Shown here: in pieces, positions 12,471 to 23,035 of the stretch
How positions within the stretch are numbered: position 1 is the first letter of the stretch
How the letters are laid out: each line of letters starts with the position of its first letter
Source of the DNA: Lineus longissimus
Taxonomy: Eukaryota > Nemertea > Pilidiophora > Heteronemertea > Lineidae
DNA length: 64,000 nucleotides
Assembly: GCF_910592395.1 (NCBI RefSeq)
Contig: NC_088320.1
Location: 9,486,001 to 9,550,000, forward strand
Reading direction: 5' to 3'
Translations under genes and position numbers: made by a program
The notes under the pieces: generated by a model
The model's database searches: none
Seen by the model: only the letters and a program-made list of their open reading frames with translations
Told to the model about the DNA's origin: nothing

Positions 12471-14820
12471 CTAATTTTTCTTTGTAAGAAGAGATGAGAG
12501 GAGAAGTTACGTCTTCCGCTTTTACCCATGAGTTGTGGGACGCATCATATCCTTGCCACTTTATGTAATACGTGTTGTTTTTGGGGTCGTAGTTGTCTAT
12601 TCTCTCAGCTGCGCAATAGTCTCCTGCAAAATAAGTCAATTACATTTCATTCTGATGGCCATGCGACCAAATTGTCCCCTCCCCCGATTGGATATGAGGA
12701 TACAGGGGTCAGTTCCTCATTAAACCTTTCAACAACTGAACATTTGGCTGAATGTTTCTTTGTAATCTCATTGTATCATGCACTCCGAGGAGTCCATTAT
12801 TTCAATGGAAATATCACATAACTGTTTGTTTTTGCTCCGCAAATTAAATTTCTAAATCAGCTTATGGTTGCAAATTTCTAAATCAGCTTATGGTTGCAAA
12901 TTTCTATCAAAAATCCTATCCTCCTGATGATGTGATGCAATGATGCCATGAAGACAAGTGCTACATTTTCTATATATCTTATGACCACTGTTATTTCCAA
13001 CACGGCAACTTGAATCTAATAAAAATTTCTTACCCTTTGCCTTGCTTGCTTTTCCCTTGCTGGCTTTTCTTTTCTGAAAAAAGTGGTACGTGTTTCCATT
13101 GATAGTGCTTCTTACATTACATGTACAATAAGAAAACCGCACGAGTGTCTGATCCGAGTATCCAGATTGCACGAGATGATTTTCTACGGCTTGAAAAGCT
13201 CTCGACCTGCGTAGAAATTCATCGAGTGCAATCTGGATACTCGGATCAGACACTCGTGCAGTTTTCTATTTATCATATACGTCTGCCAGATCACTGCACT
13301 TAGGGTATATGATAAAATCGCTTAACGACAGACAAAGTCAAAGCCAACAATGCTGGACAAGATGAAATCGTAAGGATATAAGCTCACCCATGTGAGCCAA
13401 GAATAGAAAATGCCCACAACATTACCATGACAAAAAAGGGAACTATTGACTTTTACACTAGAATTAGAAATTACAATTAGAAAATTAGACAACCAAACCA
13501 TTGGGTACATGCGTACTGGTTATCAAATTGGATATTGGTGGTGCAATAATAACACACACTCAGGTTTGGTAAGAAAGAATTTGAAAATACACTATTATTT
13601 CTGGAGGCCAAGGCAAAAATTAGAGAGTACAGTCGTGCTCGAAAGTTTACATACAATTCAAAGGATGATATAACCCTGTCTTTTTCTCTGCAACTACAGA
13701 ACGCAGGAAGAGTATATAGTTTACAGGAAGTCTATCATCACATCTCGTCATCAACTAAAAAACATACTTCTGTTTCATTAATTTCATTGTTTTTATGAGC
13801 TCTATTTGAAAACAATGCATATTTCAGAGTGTCATAAGTTTACATACACCTACCTTATAGTTGTTTGGCCTTGAGGTGGGCAAATATGTTATGCAATGGC
13901 TTTTATCTTGTCTCCACTACCTGTTGACCATCATGATTATGTCATAGCTCAGGTGGCGCCACTGTAGCAGTATAAAATGGACTGGGTTTCTGCTCAGGTC
14001 ATTTGCCAGCTTAGACTAGAGCCATCATGGGGTCAAAGGAGTACTCTCAAGATCTGATAGAGTCGCCTGTCCACTTGAACCAGTCTGGTACTTCACTAAG
14101 AGCCATTTTCAAGCAGCTTGATATGCCACGGGCGTCAGTTCAGACAATAAAGCGGAAGTACAGGGACCCAGGGACAACAGCAACCTTACCAAGGTCAGGA
14201 AGAAAGCGCAAGCTGACAGCCAAAGATGAGCCCACATTGGTTAGAAAGGTGCACATTAACCCCGAGACGACCAAGAAACACCTCTGCCAGGAATTAGAAG
14301 CTACAGAGACAAATGTGTCACTGTCCACTGTCCAGAAGGTCTTGCATCGTAGTGGACTACGAGGCTGCAGGGCAAGAAAGAAGCCTTTACTTCAAAAACG
14401 CTACCGGGAAGCAAGGCTGAAGTTTGCGAGAGAACATGTGGGCAAATACAGAGCCTTCTGGAGGAGTGTTCTTTGGTCTGATGAGACTAAAAGCGAAGTC
14501 TTCGGCCACAACTACCAGCAGTACGTTTGGCAAAACGGGGGGGGGGGGGGTTATCCAAAGAACACCGTACCGACTGTGAAGCACGGAGGTGGCAGCATTA
14601 TGCTATGGGGATGTTTTGCTGCGGAACCTTGACAAACATGCCACAGGTTTTCCCATAAAGTCATGATGACAGATTGGACATGACAAGTTAAGTCCGAACA
14701 ATCTCAAGGTCTAAAAAGAATTCGGTGATGGAAACTTGGTCACACACATACCTTAGCTTTGACTGACTTCCTATTGTTCACAGGTTGAGAAGTTGCCTCA
14801 GGCCTACTTGCTGGTGCAGC
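12471..14820 (-). CDS. chromodomain protein, three consecutive exons (5' and 3' ends not found)
   Basis: Minus-strand exons: 14820-14752 (69 nt, phase 0), 13073-13034 (40 nt, Lys-rich KRKASKGKASKAKG) and 12623-12471 (153 nt), all with good acceptors and donors (gtatgt, gtaaga, gtaaat) and consistent phase. The third exon encodes a chromodomain: DYCAAERI, then TYYIKWQGYDASHNSWV and a C-terminal helix PLISSYKEKL. By comparison with HP1/CBX domains, the Tyr of DYC, the Trp of IKW and the Tyr of QGY fill the aromatic-cage positions. A methyl-lysine (H3K9 or H3K27 type) reader is therefore expected from family knowledge. The Lys/Ser-rich linker may contact DNA or RNA. The first exon and full length are unknown. 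A possible ATG exon at 16860-16829 does not fit the phase directly. A Tc1 fragment and a hairpin MITE lie in the intron between the first two exons. Confidence 0.75.
12847..12905 (+). repeat. 26-bp tandem duplication
   Basis: The unit aaatttctaaatcagctt plus atggttgc occurs twice in direct succession, with a third partial start. Simple slippage-type duplication in the chromodomain gene's intron. Confidence 0.7.
13131..13266. mobile_element. 136-bp near-perfect palindromic MITE
   Basis: Arms of about 60 bp: agaaaaccgcacgagtgtct onward at left, and the complement ending gtgcagttttct at right, with few mismatches and a short loop. The flank catatacgtctgccagatca and gggtatat is echoed near 62727-62760, suggesting a dispersed family. 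Intronic in the chromodomain gene. Confidence 0.7.
13630..14640 (+). mobile_element. Tc1-like DNA transposon, 3'-truncated
   Basis: The left end starts cagtcgtgctcgaaagttta directly after TA (13628-13629). A second, inner copy (gtcataagtttacatac) lies at about 13832. This is the IR/DR arrangement of Tc1 elements such as those of fish. A tataaaa box is at 13971-13977, and the transposase frame starts at 14027. Sequence similarity stops just after 14632, and no right terminal repeat was found. Inserted in an intron of the opposite-strand chromodomain gene. Confidence 0.88.
14027..14632 (+). pseudogene. Tc1-type transposase, truncated after the first catalytic Asp
   Basis: A 201-codon open frame with ATG. 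Residues 1-110 form the paired-like DNA-binding region, with a GRPR-like basic motif (PRSGRKRK) near residue 61. The DDE fold begins with the WSDETK motif (Asp152). The conserved GGGSIMLWGCFA block follows, and then the frame ends at GAEP-like codons and TGA. Family members are about 340 residues, so the second Asp and the third acidic residue are missing and the protein cannot be an active transposase. A run of 13 G at about 14537-14549 sits where related proteins have a short Lys/Gly-containing loop. The lack of stops or frameshifts over 600 bp indicates a fairly young insertion. Confidence 0.85.
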
Positions 14821-14824
14821 CTGT

Positions 14825-15675
14825 AAAAGAGAAGGCAAACAAATCTGGGTCAGACGGTCTAGCAAAGAGGTCACATGCCACAATCTGAAGATTATTGTCA
14901 GTCACTTTTAGTGGCAGTGTATCTGCTCCTGAATCTTTTGGGTATTATTTGTACCTCTGCATACAACCATTGGCAATGAAATCAGAAAAAAGATTTAAAA
15001 GATGGCTGCTATGCAGCCCGAATTTTCGCAAAAATGAAGAAGTTAAAATTTAGAATGGCAATTCCCAATGATGCTAACATTGCACGATAATATATCGCCA
15101 GGTCTGCTTTGTATCCCCATTTTACTATTTCTGTCATGCAGACATGGCGCTAATTTAATTACCCTTTAAAAAGTGGCAGTACTGTACTGTCATCATAATC
15201 ATTGTGGGTCCACTTTTAATAAGCATTCCTGGTCCTCAGTGGTTCAGTTACAATAACAGCGTGCGTGAGGAAGTCACTCATAATTCATTAACTAAATCAA
15301 TGTACCGGTAGGCCTACATGAAGGCCGGGTGGGCTGCTAAGCTTCTGTAAATGCAGTGCTAGATACCATGGCTATCTACATTTGTACCATACCATCATCT
15401 TCTCACGATGTGGCAGTACAATAGACAGTTTCGAGAAAGACCCTGACCAAACTCCTCGCATGCGTGGAGAGTGTCCAGAACAATACGAGAAGGATTAAAA
15501 CTTTATTCTCTCCATTGTTTGGTTGCAGAGAGAGGGAAACGGGAAAGAGTCACAGTTGCATCCTTTTTTTTCACAATCCAAATGCCAATTTTGTTTGCAC
15601 ATGTACCAAGTTTGAAGGGAACCTTTTCAGAGTAAGCCTATGACTGTAATGTATTTGCTGTAGTAAAAGTCCAGA
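14825..15675. other. intronic or intergenic, nothing recognised
   Basis: Upstream side of the last visible chromodomain-gene exon. No exon with matching phase and no repeat was identified. Confidence 0.4.
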
Positions 15676-15676
15676 T

Positions 15677-16083
15677 TTCCAAGTTTACATAACAACTTGG
15701 CCGAGGATACGGGTACGGCAGCCGTATCTGAACATTTTTTGGCTATTCGTACGGCAGTGATCTGAGCATGCGCAAAAGCATTCACCTCCGGTTACGTCAC
15801 TGCCGTTTAGGTTTTTATAGTACGGCAGCCGTATCTGAACATTTTTTGGCTATTCGTACAGCTCGCCAAACTGCAGTTGTGGATTAAAGTGCCGCTTCGG
15901 CGTCCGTTTCAGGCACTTCTCGATCGTTCGAGACCTCCGAGTATACATCTTGCAAAAGTTTACATCTTCATATATTCTTTTTGCCTTTTCAAGTTCAGTA
16001 AACGATGAAAATTCGGCATTTAATTCAATTTCATATTGGGGATACGGCTGCCGTACCCGTAGTCAGTTCGTAACAAACTTGGA
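15677..16083. mobile_element. about 400-bp TIR element with internal direct repeat
   Basis: The ends share tacgggtacggcagccgtat in inverted orientation (15711-15732 and 16036-16060), flanked by ccaagttt and its complement. A segment starting tacggcagccgtatctgaac and ending ggctattcgtac is directly repeated at about 15714 and 15819. No coding sequence. Target duplication not resolved. Confidence 0.55.
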
Positions 16084-16161
16084 CAAAACTATAGCCTCGC
16101 TATACGATACTCGCATGATTTTGGCATCGACATTATTCAATTGTGATTGTCGTCACACTGT

Positions 16162-16260
16162 GGGCTTATAATATAAACCGTGAGATGCACTTAATGATTA
16201 CCTACCCATATCGCGATATCACAAGTTTGCATCTCACAGTTTATGTGATATATAATAGCC
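16162..16260. mobile_element. 99-bp hairpin MITE with 8-bp target duplication
   Basis: Left end gggcttataatataaaccgt pairs with the right end (actgtgagatgc read on the complement). Flanked by direct cacactgt at 16154-16161 and 16261-16268. The 8-bp duplication points to the hAT superfamily. Its terminal sequence resembles the 523-bp element at 53147. Confidence 0.8.
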
Positions 16261-16465
16261 CACACTGTCACTGCGTCTGCATGGCCATGGCCATGATGGC
16301 CCGTGAGTGTGAGTGTCACTGTCAGTGAGTGTGCTCACCTAACATAACATTAACAATAATACCAATAATAGTAATAGGCCTACCCATCTCCTATAGGTGA
16401 AACAAGCAAACAAATCAAGATTCTGCTTATTATTAAATGTCAAGGGTCCATAAATAACTTTATAC

Positions 16466-16601
16466 GGAACGAGTTTAGAATCCCCGATCACACCCCAAAA
16501 AAAGGTCATCGGTTGACCAACCAAGCACCACTGTTCAATGGATTTATAGTTGAATGCGATCAAACTACGTCATTTCCGATCGGGGATTCTAAAGTTTAGC
16601 C
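16466..16601. mobile_element. 136-bp MITE with 8-bp target duplication
   Basis: TIRs contain tttagaatccccgatc at left and gatcggggattctaaa at right. Flanked by direct ctttatac at 16458-16465 and 16602-16609. No coding sequence. hAT-like by duplication length. Confidence 0.8.
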
Positions 16602-17245
16602 CTTTATACCTATGTCAGTCTGCACAGCAGCTGCCCTGCTGTTCATGCATTTCATTTCAGTTACATTCGATGCATCATGTGCATAGGTCTATGTTATTGA
16701 CATTGTATGCAGGCTGTACCGAAAGGGGCTGGCTGGTTTGGTTGGCCAAACACCACCAATGTCGATTATGTAAAGAAAACTTCACAATAATATTGATACC
16801 TGCTAAATCTTCATTAACCATGCTATTACCTGTATCATTATTGTTACTGGTAGAATCCATTTCGTCCCGATGGTAAGCGATATATTACGACAAATGAATT
16901 GGAGCATTTCGCAATCTTGAGACTAGAGGCGCTGATTTCGTCACTTTCGCAATGCATTCGAAGAACCTCCGTTGGCGTCGTGATTACGTTCGGTTGACTC
17001 ATCACCCAGCGGAATAGGAAAAAGTAGGCCTATCATCCTGAGCTTGGGGGCATTTCCAATCAAACGTGAGGCGGAGAGAGTAAAAAAATCAATGTGCAGC
17101 CAAAGGCGTGGTGGTGGTTGGGGTCCGTGGGCGGGCACGTTTATGGGTGGGGATCAGGGGAGGGTACTCTTCCACTATTTTCCTTGTGCTTGCAAGCTGA
17201 CTCGGGCTGATATCTTCAGAGGACTACAATAACGATCACACTGGA

Positions 17246-17457
17246 CCGGTGTAGAAGTTTAAAATGTCCTAGGATAGAATGTCCGGGAAACAAAGGAGTC
17301 TATTATGCGCTTCAATCTCTGAGCTATTGCATTGTCAGTCATGGTCTCGATAGACCCGATAATAGGACCATAAAAATATTATTATTATAGCAGAATACAA
17401 TAGGGCCGGACACTTTTTCCAGGGGACATTTTCTACTTTTACACCGGCAGTTCGTAC
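17246..17457 (+). mobile_element. CCGGTGTAGAAG MITE, copy 1
   Basis: Ends ccggtgtagaagtttaaaat and acttttacaccgg are inverted. The interior has tgtcctaggat and acaatagggccggacac. Two more copies lie at 20456-20637 (reversed) and 32593-32763. The interiors vary in length by about 40 bp. Confidence 0.75.
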
Positions 17458-17559
17458 TGGTCGGGGCGCACGGTCGGAGCGCATAACGGGGACGTCAAAG
17501 GCAGATGTTCGGTAATTCAAAGCATTGCCTGCACTAAAAAGGGTAGGGCCTAAATGCAG

Positions 17560-18020
17560 GGTCTATGGTAGGGTGGAATCGGGGGGGGGGGGGGGCGAGC
17601 GGGCAGTGACCATATATTAAAACAAAAGATCAACAACCTAACCTCCTTCACTATAACGGACTCCTGATTGGCTGTTCATTAATCGTAGAATGCCCACGAT
17701 AATATGTAAAGAGCAATCTCTAGTGAACTCACACAACTGTTTGACATGGAGGAGCCCCCCAAACCCCCGTCCTTCTGACATATTTAGCCAGTACATTGGG
17801 GGATGAGTCCCCCAAACCCCCTCCCCCGTTCTCTGAAAGTGACAGGTTTTAGTCAGTACATCGGGGGAAGCCCCCCCCCCCACCCCCACCCCCATTGGAC
17901 TCTAAAATAATAGAATTCCTTGGAGACGCTGAACAATAAGGCCCCATAAAGAAATAGTCCCCGCCCCGGTAGCTGTCTCATATCTGCTGACAGAAGCAGC
18001 TCTTTGTGGTGAAATAATAA
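17560..18020. repeat. G/C-run low-complexity region
   Basis: A run of about 14 G near 17581-17595 is followed by two degenerate about 70-bp units with ccccaaaccccc blocks (17750-17895). Possible G-quadruplex former on the minus strand. No gene. Confidence 0.5.
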
Positions 18021-18026
18021 TTGAAT

Positions 18027-18676
18027 GCATGTCATGACACCCAGGAGTGAGGAGCTTTTTCTCATTTCTGAAACAGTTGCATGGTTGGAATGAATTTCCA
18101 AATCAGTCCGTCAAATCTCAATGCAATGAAAATTGAAATGTCACAACTGTCTCCACCGACGTTGTCCTGTATGTCCTAGCAGACGATTTTTAAATAAATG
18201 ATGTGATTGATATACTTGTAGATTGGAATGAATTATTTCTTCAATGATATGAAAGTTGAAAGCCCTCTGACATGTCCGAGTACAAAAATGCAGAGGCAAG
18301 ACACATCATGCATGTCATGACACCCAGGAGCTTTTTCTCATTTCTGAAACAGTTGCATGGCTGGAATGAATTTCCAAATCAGTCCGTCAAATCTCTATGC
18401 AATAAAAACTGAAATGTCACAACTGTCTCCACCGACGTTGTCCTGTATGTCCTAGCAGACGATTTTTAAATAAATGATGTGATTGATATACTTGAAGATT
18501 GGAATGAATTATTTCTTCAATGATATGAAAGTTGAAAGCCCTCTGACATGTCCGAGTACAAAAATGCAGAGGCAAGACACATCATGCATGTCATGACACC
18601 CAGGAGCTTTTTCTCATTTCTGAAACAGTTGCATGGTTGGAATGAATTTCCAAATCAGTCCGTCAAATCTCTATCC
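18027..18676 (+). repeat. 2.3 copies of a 276-283-bp tandem repeat
   Basis: Units start gcatgtcatgacacccagga at about 18027, 18310 and 18586. The first two are full length and the third stops after about 90 bp. Identity is high, so this is a recent duplication. A 63-codon frame in the last copy is not supported as a gene. Confidence 0.85.
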
Positions 18677-19049
18677 AAATGGAACTTTAAGACCACTCTA
18701 TATTTGTGCAGTAGTGTTAAAACTGACTTTTTGAAGTAAAGTACGTAAATCGAGAAGAAGAGGACGTTTACTTCGTCTGCAATGAAATGTCACAACTGTC
18801 TACGCCGACGTTGTTGTCCTGTGTGTTCTAGCAGACGATTTTTAGATACACTTCAAGACAGTGGCGCCGGTGTGAATAAATCTACTTGCGTGATTGGTCA
18901 ATGGCTCATGACGTCATGAAATAATTGCGTCAACAATGGGAATCATGGTAACTGTGGTTGCGGTGCGTCGTGAAAGCAGGATCGGCATGCGCGGCCCGTA
19001 TGGAATGCAACAAACTGTACCGGAACCGGAACTGTCATGGGTCTGCACA

Positions 19050-19999
19050 AGGAGGATACCGCGGTGACGTCACATCACGTGATCCCGACCCATATTAGTG
19101 ATCGCTATGGCCAATCAGATTCAGTCTACTGACAGCACCAGCACTGAACACATCTCCATGTCTCACTGTCTGGTGCGCTCCTGTACACAAAAACACCAAT
19201 AGACATGAAATATTGCAATATCAGTATGGATTCTTCCTGTGTAGAATAAAATTTACAGAGCAGATTAACTTCCACGAATAAAAAAGACGTTTGGCGTGGC
19301 CAAAGTGCGGAAATAATGGGAAATAATGTCTCCGCTAAAATACACTACGAAATACACTAGGCAATGCACTACGCGATACACGGTAGAGATGCAGTTGAGT
19401 TTGTTATTGTGTTGACTTAGAAGCCCGCCCATATCATAATATATTCATGTATTCATGAAGTATGAACTCATTTCTGTCCCATACAACTCTAAGAACAGTC
19501 AATTTCTCCTTAAATCATCACCGAAACCGCGATATCCGCAGGAAGATTTCGTTCTAGTGTCCGAAAATGCATGATCTTACAGGGGCGCTAACTCGACAAA
19601 TAGAGGGGATCTATGGGGATCTATGCGAGTTTTAGGTATTACAGGTCTCGAACTTGTAAAATCTGTAAACATGCCTCCAAATCCCATTATGATAATGAAG
19701 AGATTGCCCCATATCTGGGAGACTGTTTTGAAACCATCGCTAATTTTGGAAGATCGGTGCCGGCTATTTGGTTTAAAAAACCCTATTTTTCCCCATCAAA
19801 ACAGCACTTTTCATTATTCAAATGATAGCTTATTGTCTGAAGACTTATTTCATAGCAGAAAAGTACTAATAACTCTGATTTGATGCGAAAAATCTAACTT
19901 TTTTGATGACTTGATTTTCCCTTGGCCGTGGATCGAGTTTGTTTACAATATGCAGCGCCATCTTGGAAAAGCCGTGACGTCACCGCGGTATCCTCCTTG
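19050..19999. mobile_element. 950-bp TIR element flanked by 11-bp direct repeat
   Basis: Ends aggaggataccgcggtgacg and the complement at 19970-19997 match over about 24 bp and include the CRE tgacgtca. Directly repeated gggtctgcaca flanks the element at 19039-19049 and 20000-20010, with two unmatched bases at the right border. No recognisable protein is encoded. Superfamily not determined. Confidence 0.7.
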
Positions 20000-20010
20000 G
20001 GGTCTGCACA

Positions 20011-20455
20011 AATTTTTTCAGATTCGATGGACATGATGGATATATGAATTTTGTTTACACTTTATACACACACGTAACCATTACACTCACTACGTTGTGT
20101 GAGTTATAAAGGCCAGATGTCAATCGTACATATACCACGTTTGTTTGGAGGAGACTACGTTGTGAATTTCATACCACTGTAGCTAATACCAACTCTCCAA
20201 GTAGTGAGATTTTAAAGCAAGCGTTAGCGCTAACGTTGGCGTTAACTCTGACTCAGCAACCGGGCCCTGTACCGTAACTGTAAATGGTGCCCACAGCAGA
20301 CCAGTTAGATATAGAAGCTATGGAACCAGCTCCCCAACTCACCCCCTACTTTCCCTTGGAAGCAAATCCCCGAGAAAAGACGTGAAAAGAAATTATCATT
20401 CAATTCTCATTTCACAAAACGTCGCCGTCATCTACAGGGTGTCCGGGAAAGTGTG
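20011..20455. other. intergenic, nothing recognised
   Basis: No coding or repeat signal was recognised. Confidence 0.4.
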
Positions 20456-20637
20456 CGGAGTGTAAAAGTAGAAAATGTCCCCCTGGAAAAAGTGTCCGGC
20501 CCTATTGTATTATGCCATATGCTATAGAGGCCATGACCGTCAATAGCTCATCGGCGATTAAAGTGCTCATTATAATCCTTTGTTTCCTGGACATTCTATC
20601 CTAGGAAATTTTATAATTCTACACCGGTCCACAATGG
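20456..20637 (-). mobile_element. CCGGTGTAGAAG MITE, copy 2 (reversed)
   Basis: Read on the minus strand it begins ccggtgtagaattataaaat and contains tcctaggatagaatgtcc, matching copies at 17246 and 32593. The other end retains gtgtaaaagtagaaaatgtc. Confidence 0.7.
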
Positions 20638-20887
20638 TAACTAAATTGTGGTTCTGGACTCTGCAAACTTTCTGGGACACCATGTATAATTTGCAAGTTG
20701 GGCTGGGCAGGACAATGCCTTCTTGCATGTCCTGTCGGTTGGCACCAGTGGATAATGTCCCTGTGACAGAGAAATGCGAGAAATAATCACACATATGAAA
20801 AATATGGAAACCAGGACAAGGAGCAGGGCCTGGTTACCTGGCCCTGATCTGCAAATCTGCAAATCAGTTTGGATTATGCTTGTTGAC

Positions 20888-21089
20888 GGGTCTTGGTTTT
20901 GTAGATGGGGGTCTTGGTTTTGTAGGTCTTGGTTTTGTAAATGGGGGTCTTGGTTTTGTAGGTGGGGTCTTGGTTTTGTAGGTCTTGGTTTTGTAGCTGG
21001 GGGTCTTGGTTTTGTAGATCTTGGTTTTGTAGATGGGGGTCTTGGTTTTGTAGGTCTTGGGTCTTGGGTCTTGGGTCTTGGTTTTGTAG
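20888..21089 (-). repeat. minisatellite, inverted relative of the 2571-2673 array
   Basis: About ten units of GGTCTTGGTTTTGTAGATGG type. On the complement this is the TACAAAACCAAGACCCCC unit of 2571-2673. Its outer edge, gtagacaccccctgtgttgg, is the complement of the head that precedes the first array. Several overlapping open frames across it (Lys-Thr-Pro-rich or Trp-Phe-Cys-rich) are artefacts. Confidence 0.9.
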
Positions 21090-21099
21090 ACACCCCCTG

Positions 21100-22914
21100 T
21101 GTTGGCACCTTTCACAATCATGGCAACCTTCTGTAACATTAATGTTTAGGCAACTCAGGTGCATGCAGGGACCATGTATTAGTTGCACTTCAAATGCACT
21201 AACGCACGTCGGCACCCTAGCCAGTTCATCTGCACTTGTTAGTATGATAATAGAAATAAACATAGGCTTAACGAACCTCAGAAACACAAGCAGCAAGACA
21301 GTAGACTTTCAGTGTCACTAATAATGCCTTATTCTAGAGGCTGGTTTTCCCGAAAAGAAAAACATGTGAACACAAACCAAAAACAAGAGGCTCATCTTAG
21401 AAAGGGAGATAGTACGTGTAAAATGCAGCGCAGTAAAATACCATGCACTCCGGGTAACAATTTAGTCTGCACCAGAATTTGTTTAACACTAACAATTAAA
21501 GAGTTCAGAACGAGACGGCCAAATCTTCTTCGCAAAAATGTTGTTTTGGCAGAAGAGAAACACCCAATCATCAAGCTGTCTTTCAAAACATACATGTATG
21601 AATCATGACCACAGAGCTTAACATTTTTATTTCGTGACAAAGCATAAACTGGCCCTTAAAGGACAGTTCTCGTTAAAACGCTTAAGAAATTGGTGTGCTA
21701 TGAATGGCCCGGTAAAAACCTAAGGCGGGAATAAGCTTTCATTGATAAATCTAAGGAGTTTCAAGAACCCCAAATCACTAGTAAGGTTCATAGGATACTG
21801 GTCTGTCATTGGTTTAGGTCTCCTTATCATTTACATACTCCAATATCCAGAAATATAACAATATTTACGATAACTTTTTATGTTTTTGACATTATTTGCG
21901 ACCATTATCGATAACGCGCTCCATGCGGATTCGTAAGGTACTATTATAGTATAACACCATGCCTCGTCAAGTTACCTCGCTTGCGGAGCCACCTGGGTGA
22001 CCCACGTGCTTAGACTCATAGTAAACATTGTAGTAGAAATATGCTAATGGCTATCCCTTATATGGAAACCGAAGTAGTTGAATATTTTCACTGCAGGTGT
22101 CTCTGATAGTCACGTGGATTGACGAGCAATCTCCTTTAACAGTACTTCTAATGGCATCTAATGAACAGATGAGGCTACACTAATCAACTCAGTCTAATGG
22201 ACATTTGACCTTTTCTATACAACAAGCCACAATTTCAAGTACAAGCCTCCAAGTACAGCAAGAATACAAAAGTCAGTGGGGGCAAAATTAGGAACCCAAC
22301 AAAACCAAAACTTTGTATCCCAGGTATCATTTAAACAGGGGAACATTATGCAAGTTTCAAAAGTTACAAAATTCTGATTATATAACCATCACTATTTTAC
22401 CCAGGAGAATCAATTCCAGAGATTGCCAAGAATCTTATCAGACCTTCCAAATTAACGGGAAAATTCCTGCCTCAGAAGAAAACAGCCAAAATGTGCACTC
22501 ATTAGAGTCAAGTATGAAAAATTAAAATGTGTCTATCTGGTAACAAGGACAATAGGAAATCATATTAACCAAATTTCGATTTTAATTAACTGGAATTGAA
22601 TCAGTGGTGCACGTACAAATCAATCCACACATTTTTTCAAATTTGTCGTCTATCCATAGGACAGACCAGGCGGTGCATTTTTCTTTTGATGCGAATCAAG
22701 AATCTTATTACCACATGAACAACAATATTTCACCAATGGCAAAATCACAATAGTTTTGTAACAACTGATACATGTAGATGAAATTATCTTCTGAACTCCA
22801 ATCGTAAAATTATTTTTTGAATAAGACCGGTAACAAGGCATGGCTAATAGATCCCTGAAAGTCTTTTAAAGCAAGTCTGTCTAGCGAGGGAAATTCAACT
22901 GTATATGAACAGTG
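21100..22914. other. gene-poor stretch
   Basis: No exon with good boundaries was identified. A minus-strand frame at 22650-22841 with CCSCGNKI was noted but lacks splice or family support. Confidence 0.4.
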
Positions 22915-23035
22915 TCAAATTTCTCATTTCACGCAATATTTGGTAATTAAAGGATCAGTTTTTTCTCTTTCTAGGTGTGCGCCTTGAATGGAATAGGCAT
23001 GCATTGTCTATGTTTATGGGTAAATTCCAATTCCC
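22915..23035 (+). repeat. inverted-repeat arm A (left)
   Basis: 121 bp starting aaatttctcatttcacgcaa and ending gggtaaattccaa, almost perfectly complementary to 25553-25673. It carries a reverse copy of a splice acceptor and the first about 60 bp of the exon at 25613-25442. Confidence 0.9.

Noticed and set aside
16829-16860. Minus-strand ATG exon with donor (MDSTSNNNDT)
   Set aside because: It looks like a first coding exon, but its phase does not join the chromodomain-gene exon at 14820. No intermediate exon was found.
17638-18101. Gly-rich minus-strand frames
   Set aside because: Produced by G/C runs. No real domain.
20641-21321. Several overlapping frames with KTKTP, QNQDP or WFCR repeats
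   Set aside because: All six frames over the minisatellite are open to some extent, so none is evidence of a protein. The same applies at 2406-2705.
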